Shown: positions 1 to 5,374 of the stretch, piece after piece
Layout of the letters: the number at the start of each line of letters is the position of its first letter
How positions within the stretch are numbered: position 1 is the stretch's first letter
The notes under the pieces: generated by a model
What the model was told of the DNA's origin: nothing
The model's database searches: none
What the model saw: only the letters and a program-made list of their open reading frames with translations
Origin: Burkholderiales bacterium
Lineage (GTDB): Bacteria; Pseudomonadota; Gammaproteobacteria; Burkholderiales; Thiobacillaceae
DNA: 5,374 nt
Reading direction: 5' to 3'
Assembly: GCA_005790965.1 (NCBI GenBank)
Contig: SXTL01000008.1
Span: 1 to 5,374, forward strand
Position numbers and translations under genes: made by a program

Positions 1-2
1 CG

Positions 3-725
3 GCGCGCGAAGCCGCCGACCTGGGGCTCACCGACGACAACTTCGCCACCATCGCCGACGCCGTGCGCGAAGGCCGCGCGGTGTTCGACAACATAAAGAA
101 AGCGCTGCTGTTCATCCTGCCCACCAACGGCGGCGAGGCCGGTGTGATCCTGCTCGCGGTGTTCGCCGGACTCGCCATGCCGATCAGCGCCGGCCAGATA
201 CTGTGGGTGAACCTGGTCACGGCGGTCACCCTGGCCCTGGCACTGGCTTTCGAGAAAGCCGAACCCGGCGTCATGCGGCGACCACCCAGGCCGCACGCCG
301 AACCGATGGTCACCCGATTGCTCCTTGGCCGCATCGTCTATGTCAGCCTGCTCATGATCGTCGTGACCTTCCTGATCTTCGAGTGGGAACTGGCGCGCGG
401 ACACGACCTCGACACCGCGCGCACCGCCGTGGTCAACATGCTGGTGCTGGGCGAACTGGTCTACCTGTTCAACGTGCGCCACTTCACCGCCCACGCCTTC
501 GCGGGCGACACCCTGTACGGCAACCCCGCCGCCTTCTGGGCCAGCATCCTCCTGATCGGCCTGCAAGTGCTGCTCACCTACGCGCCGCCCTTGCAGGCGA
601 TGTTCCACACCGTACCGCTGGACGCCCTTTCCTGGGCGATGATCGTAGCGCTGGCCTTGGCTAAGTTCCTCGCCGTCGAGGCGGAAAAGTGGCTGTTGCG
701 GCGACTCGGCGTCCACCACATGTAG
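3..725 (+). CDS. Cation-transporting P-type ATPase (P2-like), C-terminal 240 residues
   Basis: This is the 3' end of an inner-membrane ATP-driven cation pump; the N-terminal part, with the actuator domain, nucleotide-binding domain and DKTGT phosphorylation site, lies outside the window. Counting from the first full codon at 3, residues 10-33 carry the end of the P domain (LTDDNFATI, then VREGRAVFDNIKK), typical of P2 ATPases. Membrane helix M5 follows (residues 35-57, LPTNGGEAG), then M6 (residues 64-82, ILWVNLVTAVTLALAL), a cytoplasmic MRRPPR loop and four more hydrophobic segments (about 109-126, 141-157, 176-194, 208-226). Against the known SERCA calcium sites, the M5 Asn and Glu and the M6 Asn and Thr are present, but the M6 Asp is Ala (residue 74). 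The Cation_ATPase_C region is complete and ends normally at TAG. The ion cannot be assigned. Only 6 of the first 60 codons end in A or T, far fewer than in the downstream genes. Confidence 0.93.
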   Translation, partial: AREAADLGLTDDNFATIADAVREGRAVFDNIKKALLFILPTNGGEAGVILLAVFAGLAMPISAGQILWVNLVTAVTLALALAFEKAEPGVMRRPPRPHAEPMVTRLLLGRIVYVSLLMIVVTFLIFEWELARGHDLDTARTAVVNMLVLGELVYLFNVRHFTAHAFAGDTLYGNPAAFWASILLIGLQVLLTYAPPLQAMFHTVPLDALSWAMIVALALAKFLAVEAEKWLLRRLGVHHM

Positions 726-731
726 CGTGCC

Positions 732-1396
732 ATGACCGAAATCCGTCCCCATGATTCCCGCACGGCCCGGCTGGCGATTACCGCCATCAGCACGGCCTCT
801 TACATCACGCCCCGTCTTCTGGGCGAGTTTGCCCGCCAATATCCCGGCATCGAGGTGTCGCTCAAAATCAGCAACCGCGAGCAAGCGCTCGACAGTCTCG
901 TGCACAATCTCGACGACCTCTACATCCTCGGCCAGCCGCCGGATGAGATCGAAGTGATCGCGGAGGCCTTCATGTGCAACCCGCTAGTCGTCCTGGCTGC
1001 GCCGGATCACCCTCTGGCCGGGGTTCCGAATGTCTCGCTCGCGCGTCTGGCCGAGGAGCCGTGGCTACTGCGCGAGCCGGGCCCGGGCACCCGTATTGCC
1101 GTTGAGCGGTTATTTCGGGAACATGGGTTAACATTGCGACCCGCATGGAGCTAGGAAGCAACGAAGCCCTCAAACAAACCATTCTCGGTGGCTTGGGCCT
1201 CTCGGTGATGTCACATCACGCTCTAGCCCTGAATGCGGCAGACCAGTTTGCCATTCTCCAAGCCGAAGGTTTTCCGATCTGCCGGCAGTGGTATGTGGTT
1301 TATCCCCGAGGCCGCGAACGCTCTGTCGTCGCCCGCACCTTTCTGGATTTTTTATTGACCCAAGACCGTGGAACCAACGCCTGCCCTACTTTCTGA
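732..1396 (+). pseudogene. LysR-family regulator remnant (CbbR-like), no DNA-binding domain, frameshifted
   Basis: Two consecutive frames together give a LysR substrate-binding domain. Frame one runs 732-1154, with ARLAITAIS, ITPRLLGEFARQYPGIEVSL, NLDDLYILGQPP, NPLVVLAAPDHPLAG and EEPWLLREPGPGTR. Frame two resumes with MELGSNEALKQ at 1145 and runs to 1396 through GGLGLSV, RQWYVVYPRGRERSVVARTFLDFLL. Homology passes smoothly from one frame to the other at the CCC run 1140-1142; one more C would restore LRPRMELGSNE. The wording of the domain (DDLYILGQPP, RMELGSNEA, WYVVYPRG) is that of CbbR-type regulators. The N-terminal winged helix of about 90 residues is absent: the domain begins about 10 codons after the ATG at 732, which is 6 bases beyond the ATPase stop. 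A protein made here could not bind DNA in the family's usual way. The frameshift could be a sequencing error, but the missing domain is independent of it. The last 29 bases overlap the rsmB start. Confidence 0.85.
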
Positions 1397-2624
1397 ACTA
1401 GCCCAACTGCTGCGCCCACTTCTGCAATTCACGCACCCAGCCGACACCGTTGTGTCGCAGCATTTCCGCGCCAACACCGAGTTGGGCCGGCGCGATCGCG
1501 CCTTTCTAGCCGAATCGGCCTACGCTATCCTGCGCCATCTGCGCAGCCTAGAGACGATGGTGGGCGGCGCCTCCCCCCGCCGCCCGCGCCCATTAATCGT
1601 GGCTTGGCTGGCGCGCTACAGCGGCTTGAACCTGCGACAATGCGAACCGTTGTTGAAGGCAGACGAGATCGCCGCCTACAAAGCCGCCAAGGCCAGCGCC
1701 CCCCTACCACCCGTCATCCAGATGGAATTACCTGACTGGCTATACGATGGGCTCGACGCGCAATATGGGGAGCGCTTGCCCGCCCTGATGCAGGCCATGA
1801 ACGCGCCGGCCTCGCTTGATCTGCGCGTCAACACCCTAAAACTGTCCCGCGACAAGGCCTTGGCCCAGATGCTGGCCGATGGCTTTTCGGCCTCAGCCAC
1901 ACCGTACTCCCCTCTAGGCATTCGCCTCGGTAACAAGCCCCCTCTCAGCCAATACCCGCTGTTTCAGGACGGCGCGCTGGAAGTGCAAGATGAGGGCAGC
2001 CAGCTGCTAACCCTCCTCACCGGCGCGCGTCGGGGCGAAATGGTGTGCGATTTTTGCGCTGGTGCGGGCGGCAAAACACTGGCCTTGGGCGCCCAAATGC
2101 ACAACAGTGGTCGCCTATACGCTTTTGATGTCTCAGAGAAACGCCTGGCCCGCATGAAACCCCGTCTGGCCCGCTCGGGGCTGTCTAATGTCCACCCGCA
2201 GGTGTTGGCCCATGAAAACGACAGCAAGGTCAAGCGTCTGGCAGGCAAGTTCGACCGCGTCCTGGTTGATGCGCCCTGCTCCGGCCTCGGTACCCTGCGC
2301 CGCAACCCTGACCTGAAATGGCGGCAGACGGCCAACAGCATCGCGGAACTGACCGCCAAGCAAGCCACCATCCTGAACAGCGCGGCCCGCCTGGTGAAGG
2401 TGGGCGGTCATTTGGTCTACGCAACGTGCAGTCTGCTGGAATCAGAAAACCAGGCCATCGTCAGCGCCTTCCTCGCCGCGCATCCCGACTTTGCGCTGCA
2501 ACCGGTCAATGAGGCCTTGGGGCGTCTGGGCGCTCCACTTGATACTGGGGCCTACCTAACCCTGACTCCAGACCAGCACGGCACGGATGGGTTTTTTGCC
2601 GCTATCATGCAACGCACCACCTGA
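1368..2624 (+). CDS. rsmB: 16S rRNA m5C methyltransferase, RsmB/NOP2/Sun family
   Basis: An SAM-dependent methyltransferase that makes 5-methylcytosine in rRNA; E. coli RsmB modifies C967 of 16S rRNA. The 418 residues are close to RsmB (429 in E. coli). Residues 1-110 resemble a short NusB-like RNA-binding region (LGRRDRAFLAESAYAILR). Residues 150-220 are the connecting RNA-binding part (SLDLRVNTLK, ALEVQDEGSQL). The catalytic Rossmann domain follows: SAM motif I CDFCAGAGGKT at 227-237, FDVSEKRL at 253-260, motif IV DAPCSGLGTLRRNPDLKW at 301-318 with Cys304, and motif VI YATCS at 351-355 with Cys354. These are the two cysteines of the m5C mechanism, with the motif VI Cys as nucleophile. GTDGFF near the end is also typical. 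The GTG at 1368 is the only reasonable start: a TGA in frame lies 12 bases upstream, and family similarity begins within the first few residues. No Shine-Dalgarno is visible. An RsmF-like or other family target is possible, but the N-terminal region favours RsmB. Confidence 0.9.
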   Translation: MEPTPALLSELAQLLRPLLQFTHPADTVVSQHFRANTELGRRDRAFLAESAYAILRHLRSLETMVGGASPRRPRPLIVAWLARYSGLNLRQCEPLLKADEIAAYKAAKASAPLPPVIQMELPDWLYDGLDAQYGERLPALMQAMNAPASLDLRVNTLKLSRDKALAQMLADGFSASATPYSPLGIRLGNKPPLSQYPLFQDGALEVQDEGSQLLTLLTGARRGEMVCDFCAGAGGKTLALGAQMHNSGRLYAFDVSEKRLARMKPRLARSGLSNVHPQVLAHENDSKVKRLAGKFDRVLVDAPCSGLGTLRRNPDLKWRQTANSIAELTAKQATILNSAARLVKVGGHLVYATCSLLESENQAIVSAFLAAHPDFALQPVNEALGRLGAPLDTGAYLTLTPDQHGTDGFFAAIMQRTT

Positions 2625-2645
2625 GACGAAGCCCCTTTCATAACG

Positions 2646-3896
2646 ATGTCCATCCTCCCCAGCCTCTCCGTCTACGACCTGAGCATTCAGGTAACCGTTC
2701 TGTTTCTGGTCATCCTGACCAGCCTCTGGCTGACACGCCTGGTCAAACAACGGCTGGATAAAAAAGGGGCCGACCAGCCCTTCCGGAACGCCTTGCCCCT
2801 CAGCCGGCGTGATTTTCTACGCCTGTTCACCCCCCCGCTGGCATTCATCTTGACGCTAGCCACCCGCCTCCTTATGGCCCCTTGGCTTGACACCACCGTA
2901 CTGGCCCTCGCCCAAGCCTTACTTCTCTCGCTTGCCGTCGTGCAGTTTGTGTTTTATGTCCTGCGCCGCATCCTAAAACCCAGCACCCTGCTCTCTTCCC
3001 TAGAACAGATTGTCGCTTGGCTAGTCTGGGGCATCGTTGCCCTGCATCTCACCGGCTATCTCCCCTCTCTGATGGCCGCACTCGACAGTATCGGCGTCAC
3101 CGTTGGCAAGAACCATATTTCGCTCTACACCACCTTGCTGGGACTCTTAACCCTCTCCCTCACCGTGCTCGTCGCCCTGTGGGGGGCGCGCAGCATCGAG
3201 ACGCGCTTCATTGAGCGCACCACCCTACAAACCAACCTCAAAGTAGCCTTGGCCAAGATCCTGCGCACCGTGCTGCTGGTCGTAGCCATCCTCATTGCCC
3301 TGCCAGTCATCGGCATTGACATCACCGTCCTGTCCGTTTTCGGTGGGGCGCTGGGGGTGGGTCTCGGTCTCGGCCTGCAAAAAATCGCCGCCAACTATGT
3401 CTCCGGCTTCACCCTCCTGCTTGACCAGTCCATCCGCATCGGCGACATGGTCACGGTTGGCCCGAACTATGGAGAAATTCGCCAGATTGCGACCCGTTAC
3501 ACCGTGCTCAGAGCCACCGATGGGAGCGAAAGCATCATTCCCAACGACACCTTGATTACCTCCACCGTCATCAATCACACGCTCGCCAGCCGCGACAACC
3601 GTATCAGTCTCCCCATCCAGGTCGCGTATGACACCGATCTGGAGCACGCCCGCACGGTACTGTTGCTGGCCGCAAAGCAAGACCGCGTCGCAGCGCAACC
3701 TCAGCCACAAGTCCTGATCAAGGGTTTCGGCGACAACGGGATTGACCTGGAACTAGCCTTCTGGATCAGTGACCCGGAAGAGGGGCTTGGCCTTCTTAAG
3801 TCCGACATTTATTGGGCCATCTGGGCGACCTTCAAACGCGAAGGTATCCAGATTCCCTACCCGCAACGGGTCGTGACCCTCCAGAACTCGGGCTAA
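2646..3896 (+). CDS. MscS-family mechanosensitive ion channel
   Basis: A small-conductance mechanosensitive channel subunit of the inner membrane; the family opens under membrane tension to release solutes on hypo-osmotic shock. The 416 residues exceed classic MscS (286). Hydrophobic segments lie at about 13-30, 64-80, 84-106, 122-146, 160-180 and 203-222, before the pore helix. The pore helix and kink (228-260) carry FGGALGVGLGLGLQKIAANY, the Gly/Ala-rich packing typical of TM3, followed by LLLDQSIRIGD. The beta domain (267-310) has GEIRQIATRYTVLRATDGS and SIIPNDTLI, matching the family's TxxRxxDG...IPN pattern. The C-terminal alpha/beta domain (320-410) ends in GIQIPYPQRVV. The gene starts 21 bases after rsmB in the same orientation, with no clear ribosome-binding site, so the two may be cotranscribed. 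It ends 19 bases before a strong terminator. Third positions are less GC-rich than in the ATPase (14 of the first 60 codons end in A or T). The gating threshold and subgroup cannot be read from the sequence. Confidence 0.92.
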   Translation: MSILPSLSVYDLSIQVTVLFLVILTSLWLTRLVKQRLDKKGADQPFRNALPLSRRDFLRLFTPPLAFILTLATRLLMAPWLDTTVLALAQALLLSLAVVQFVFYVLRRILKPSTLLSSLEQIVAWLVWGIVALHLTGYLPSLMAALDSIGVTVGKNHISLYTTLLGLLTLSLTVLVALWGARSIETRFIERTTLQTNLKVALAKILRTVLLVVAILIALPVIGIDITVLSVFGGALGVGLGLGLQKIAANYVSGFTLLLDQSIRIGDMVTVGPNYGEIRQIATRYTVLRATDGSESIIPNDTLITSTVINHTLASRDNRISLPIQVAYDTDLEHARTVLLLAAKQDRVAAQPQPQVLIKGFGDNGIDLELAFWISDPEEGLGLLKSDIYWAIWATFKREGIQIPYPQRVVTLQNSG

Positions 3897-3899
3897 TTA

Positions 3900-3923
3900 C
3901 AGACAACAAAACAGACAACAAAA
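3900..3923 (+). repeat. Perfect 12-bp tandem duplication (CAGACAACAAAA x2)
   Basis: The unit CAGACAACAAAA occurs at 3900-3911 and again at 3912-3923 without a mismatch, right after the mscS stop codon. Most of the second copy (3916-3923) forms the outer part of the left arm of the terminator stem. It looks like a recent slippage duplication; no role is evident. Confidence 0.85.
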
Positions 3924-3949
3924 AACCGGCCGCGGCCGGTTTTTTGTTG
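3916..3949. terminator. Bidirectional rho-independent terminator between mscS and rpmG
   Basis: The arms 3916-3930 and 3935-3949 are perfectly complementary over 15 bp, around the loop CGCG at 3931-3934. The core 3926-3939 (CCGGCCGCGGCCGG) is a palindrome, flanked by six A on the left (3920-3925) and six T on the right (3940-3945). Read on either strand this gives a GC-rich hairpin followed by a U-run. It lies 19 bases after the mscS stop and 23 bases after the rpmG stop on the other strand, so it should end both convergent transcripts. Confidence 0.93.
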
Positions 3950-3972
3950 GGATGTTCTGGAGAAACGCCGAA

Positions 3973-4140
3973 TTACTTCAGCTTGATCTCCTTGTACTCG
4001 ACATGTTTGCGAGCCACGGGATCGTACTTGCTGATCGCCATCTTCTCGGGCTTGGTCTTCTTGTTCTTGGTCGTGGTGTAAAAATGACCGGTGCCCGCCG
4101 TGGACTCCAGTTTGATTTTTTCGCGTCCGCCTTTAGCCAT
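3973..4140 (-). CDS. rpmG: 50S ribosomal protein L33
   Basis: A small basic protein of the large ribosomal subunit, near the E-site region. The translation is 55 residues, the usual proteobacterial length. It begins MAKGGREKIKLESTAGTG and continues with HFYTTTKNKKTKPEKMAI and SKYDPVARKHVEYKEIKLK. It has no cysteines, so it is the zinc-independent (C-minus) form of L33. The gene was found by reading the minus strand directly. It starts at ATG 4140-4138, with an AAGGAG Shine-Dalgarno six bases upstream, and ends at TAA. It lies 10 bases downstream of rpmB, the normal L28-L33 operon order, and is followed by the shared bidirectional terminator. Confidence 0.98.
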   Translation of the reverse strand: MAKGGREKIKLESTAGTGHFYTTTKNKKTKPEKMAISKYDPVARKHVEYKEIKLK

Positions 4141-4146
4141 GATCTA

Positions 4147-4152
4147 CTCCTT
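4147..4152 (-). promoter_or_regulatory. Ribosome-binding site of rpmG
   Basis: On the minus strand this reads AAGGAG, six bases before the rpmG ATG. It overlaps the last bases of the rpmB stop codon (4151-4153). It is the strongest Shine-Dalgarno in the window and fits efficient translation of a ribosomal protein. Confidence 0.85.
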
Positions 4153-4384
4153 AAATCTCGCCGCGGGCGCGCAGATCGGCCAGCACAGCATCGATGCCAT
4201 TCTTGTCAATCAAACGCAACGCGGCATTCGTAACGCGTAGACGCACAAAACGGTTTTCGCTCTCAACCCAGAAACGACGCGACTGCAGATTGGGCAGGAA
4301 GCGACGCTTGGAACGGTTGTTGGCGTGGGAAACGGTGTTACCCACCATCGGCTTTTTGCCGGTTACCTGACATACACGGGCCAT
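4151..4384 (-). CDS. rpmB: 50S ribosomal protein L28
   Basis: A basic protein of the large ribosomal subunit. All 77 residues match the L28 pattern: MARVCQVTGKKPMVGNTVSH at the N-terminus, then ANNRSKRRFLPNLQSRRFW, VESENRFVRLRVTNAALR, and a C-terminal helix IDKNGIDAVLADLRARGEI. The length and both ends are normal for proteobacteria. The ATG at 4384-4382 is the only sensible start, because the family's conserved MARVCQVTGK begins there. It is the first gene of a two-gene operon with rpmG and has its own promoter in the gap before radC. Only a weak GGGGT stands as a possible Shine-Dalgarno (minus strand, about 6-8 bases before the start). Confidence 0.98.
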   Translation of the reverse strand: MARVCQVTGKKPMVGNTVSHANNRSKRRFLPNLQSRRFWVESENRFVRLRVTNAALRLIDKNGIDAVLADLRARGEI

Positions 4385-4423
4385 TTTTTATACCCCGAAG
4401 GATTTGGTTTCAGAAAGAGGCAA

Positions 4424-4453
4424 TTTATATCACAGAGAACGGCCGTGCGTCAA
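4424..4453 (-). promoter_or_regulatory. Sigma70-type promoter of rpmB-rpmG
   Basis: On the minus strand a -35 box TTGACG (4453-4448) and a -10 box TATAAA (4429-4424) are separated by 18 bases. Each has one or two mismatches to consensus. A transcript would start near 4417, giving a leader of roughly 33 bases before the rpmB ATG. The promoter sits in the 97-base gap between radC and rpmB, which is AT-rich compared with its surroundings. Confidence 0.75.
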
Positions 4454-4481
4454 AAAAACTCACATCCGACCCTAACATTCC

Positions 4482-5159
4482 TCACAACCAACCGCGTTCT
4501 GCAAACGAAGTCGTCTGTTGCCCAGCCACCACGAGATGATCCAAAACCCGCACATCGACGAGGGCGAGCGCATTTTTGATGGTCTCCGTCAACAAGCGAT
4601 CAGCCTGCGAAGGCTCTGCTACACCTGATGGGTGATTATGGGCCAGGATGACGGCGGCGGCGTTGTGCGCCAGCACCTTCTTGACCACTTCACGCGGATA
4701 GACCGAGGTCTGGGTCAGGGTCCCGGTAGACAGAACTTCGTCCCCCTGCACCCGATTCTGGGCATCCAGATAGATAATCTGGAAGACCTCATGAGGCAAA
4801 CCAGCCAGCCTGAGGCGTAGATAATCACGCACCGCGTTAGGCGAAGCCAAAGCCGCCGGTTCGCGCATCTGCTGCCCCAACGCGCGTGAGGCCATTTCCA
4901 GAACCGCCTGCAGTTCGGCATACTTGGCCGGCCCGAAGCCCTTGATGGCGCAAACATCAGCGGCGCTGGCTGCAAACAGACGTGTCAAACGACCGTCAAA
5001 CCGGGCCAGCAGTTCGCGTGCCAGATCAACCGCACTCTTACCCGTCACTCCCACCCGCAAAAAAATCGCCAGCAACTCGGCGTCCGAGAGAGCCTTCGGA
5101 CCGCGCTGTAATAATTTTTCCCGCGGTCGCTCTCCCTCCGGCCAGTCTGTAATCGCCAT
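4482..5159 (-). CDS. radC: RadC family protein (JAB/MPN domain, UPF0758)
   Basis: Named a DNA repair protein for historical reasons; the true role of chromosomal RadC is unsettled. The chosen start gives 225 residues, normal for the family. Residues 1-40 hold the conserved opening MAITDWPEGERPREKLL, then ALSDAELLAIFLRVG. Residues 70-90 form a helix-hairpin-helix (IKGFGPAKYAELQAVLEMA), a non-specific DNA-binding fold. The C-terminal JAB domain carries the JAMM-type metal ligands HNHPSG (His174, His176), then PSQAD with Asp187. An upstream ATG at 5186 would add nine residues (MGHCTWEMN). The start at 5159 is preferred because the family opens with MAI.DWP and a GGGAG lies six bases before it. 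The gene is divergent from coaBC and upstream of rpmB in the same direction, the arrangement also known in E. coli. No frameshift or missing key residue is seen. Confidence 0.95.
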   Translation of the reverse strand: MAITDWPEGERPREKLLQRGPKALSDAELLAIFLRVGVTGKSAVDLARELLARFDGRLTRLFAASAADVCAIKGFGPAKYAELQAVLEMASRALGQQMREPAALASPNAVRDYLRLRLAGLPHEVFQIIYLDAQNRVQGDEVLSTGTLTQTSVYPREVVKKVLAHNAAAVILAHNHPSGVAEPSQADRLLTETIKNALALVDVRVLDHLVVAGQQTTSFAERGWL

Positions 5160-5221
5160 GTTCATCTCCCATGTACAATGTCCCATCTACTTCAGGGCTA
5201 CTTTACTCTGATCACGCCTAC
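5160..5221. other. Divergent radC/coaBC intergenic region
   Basis: These 62 bases must hold, or lie next to, the start signals of both divergent genes. On the plus strand TACAAT at 5174-5179 could be a -10 box for coaBC, about 42 bases before its ATG, but no good -35 box stands at the right distance. No convincing promoter for radC was found, and there is no clear Shine-Dalgarno in front of coaBC. No operator-like inverted repeat is apparent beyond the short palindrome TGTACA (5172-5177). Confidence 0.3.
5166..5170 (-). promoter_or_regulatory. Ribosome-binding site that sets the radC start
   Basis: The minus strand reads GGGAG, followed by six bases and then the ATG at 5159-5157. The site directly abuts the in-frame ATG at 5165 and lies inside the reading frame opened by the ATG at 5186, so it can serve only the start at 5159. 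Confidence 0.65.
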
Positions 5222-5374
5222 ATGGAAAAAACTCGCATCGTTCTGGGCATCACGGGGGGTGTCGCTGCCTATAAAGCGGCCGAACTGGCGCGTCTACTGG
5301 TCAAGGCTGACTACAGGGTCGATTGCGTACTGACCGAGGCGGCGAGCCATTTCATCGGTTCGGCTACCCTGCAG
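5222..5374 (+). CDS. coaBC: Bifunctional phosphopantothenoylcysteine decarboxylase / phosphopantothenate-cysteine ligase, N-terminal 51 residues
   Basis: CoaBC (formerly Dfp) carries out two steps of coenzyme A synthesis: joining cysteine to 4'-phosphopantothenate, and FMN-dependent decarboxylation of the product. Only the start of the N-terminal CoaC flavoprotein domain is in the window. MEKTRIVLGITGGVAAYKAA matches the conserved opening GITGGIAAYK, the FMN-binding loop after the first strand. ELARLLVKADYRVDCVLTEAASHFI follows, the usual helix-strand pair of the family. The gene runs off the right end in frame, without a stop. The ATG at 5222 fits the normal family start. Its place divergent from radC, next to rpmB-rpmG, supports the call. 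Confidence 0.95.
   Translation, partial: MEKTRIVLGITGGVAAYKAAELARLLVKADYRVDCVLTEAASHFIGSATLQ

Noticed and set aside
203..664. 153-codon plus-strand frame overlapping the ATPase
   Set aside because: The Arg/His/Pro-rich translation is an out-of-frame reading of the ATPase membrane region.
1134..1154. Programmed frameshift in the LysR gene
   Set aside because: The shift site has only a CCC run, with no classic slippery heptamer or evident downstream stimulator, and the gene also lacks its DNA-binding domain, so decay or a sequencing error is the simpler reading.
1964..2371. 135-codon minus-strand frame opposite rsmB
   Set aside because: It is antisense to the catalytic domain of rsmB, with an Arg/Ser/Pro-rich composition typical of shadow frames in GC-rich DNA.
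3225..3710. 161-codon open frame on the minus strand opposite mscS
   Set aside because: It lies wholly inside the well-supported mscS gene, its product resembles no family I know, and it is explained by the GC-rich codon pattern of the sense strand.
3952..4233. Plus-strand open frames across rpmG and rpmB
   Set aside because: They are antisense to two certain ribosomal protein genes and show no family similarity.
5167..5186. TCCCAT direct repeat (5167-5172 and 5181-5186) as an operator between radC and coaBC
   Set aside because: The repeat is only six bases long and the second copy overlaps the alternative radC ATG. It is too short to support a regulator site.
1..5374. Mobile element, CRISPR array, tRNA or defence system
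   Set aside because: No transposase or integrase frame, regularly spaced repeats, tRNA-like cloverleaf or defence-type protein was seen on either strand.

Overview
The window looks like ordinary chromosome of a GC-rich proteobacterium. The coaBC / radC / rpmB / rpmG neighbourhood, the zinc-motif-free L33 and the RsmB-type protein fit a beta- or gammaproteobacterium. The broken LysR-type gene resembles the CbbR group common in autotrophic betaproteobacteria. The genus cannot be fixed from this sequence alone.

Layout from left to right. (1) Bases 1-725, plus strand: the C-terminal 240 residues of a P2-like cation-transporting P-type ATPase, covering the end of the P domain and the C-terminal membrane half. 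(2) Bases 732-1396, plus: a LysR-family regulator remnant. It lacks the whole DNA-binding domain and carries one frameshift in a CCC run at 1140-1142, so it is called a pseudogene. (3) Bases 1368-2624, plus: an rRNA m5C methyltransferase of the RsmB/NOP family. Its GTG start lies inside the dead LysR frame. (4) Bases 2646-3896, plus: an MscS-family mechanosensitive channel with extra N-terminal membrane helices. (5) Bases 3916-3949: a strong bidirectional terminator between convergent units, abutting a perfect 12-bp tandem duplication. (6) Bases 3973-4384, minus: rpmG and rpmB, an L33-L28 ribosomal protein operon with a good sigma70-type promoter at 4424-4453. (7) Bases 4482-5159, minus: radC. 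(8) Bases 5222-5374, plus: the first 51 codons of coaBC, divergent from radC.

The right half (coaBC, radC, rpmB, rpmG) is a conserved housekeeping block. The genes do not form one pathway, but they cover ribosome synthesis, rRNA modification and coenzyme A synthesis. The left end looks more changeable: the ATPase has clearly higher GC at third codon positions than rsmB or mscS, and it abuts a truncated regulator. I found no mobile element, CRISPR array, RNA gene or convincing new system. The most interesting spot is the ATPase/LysR junction and the LysR remnant.
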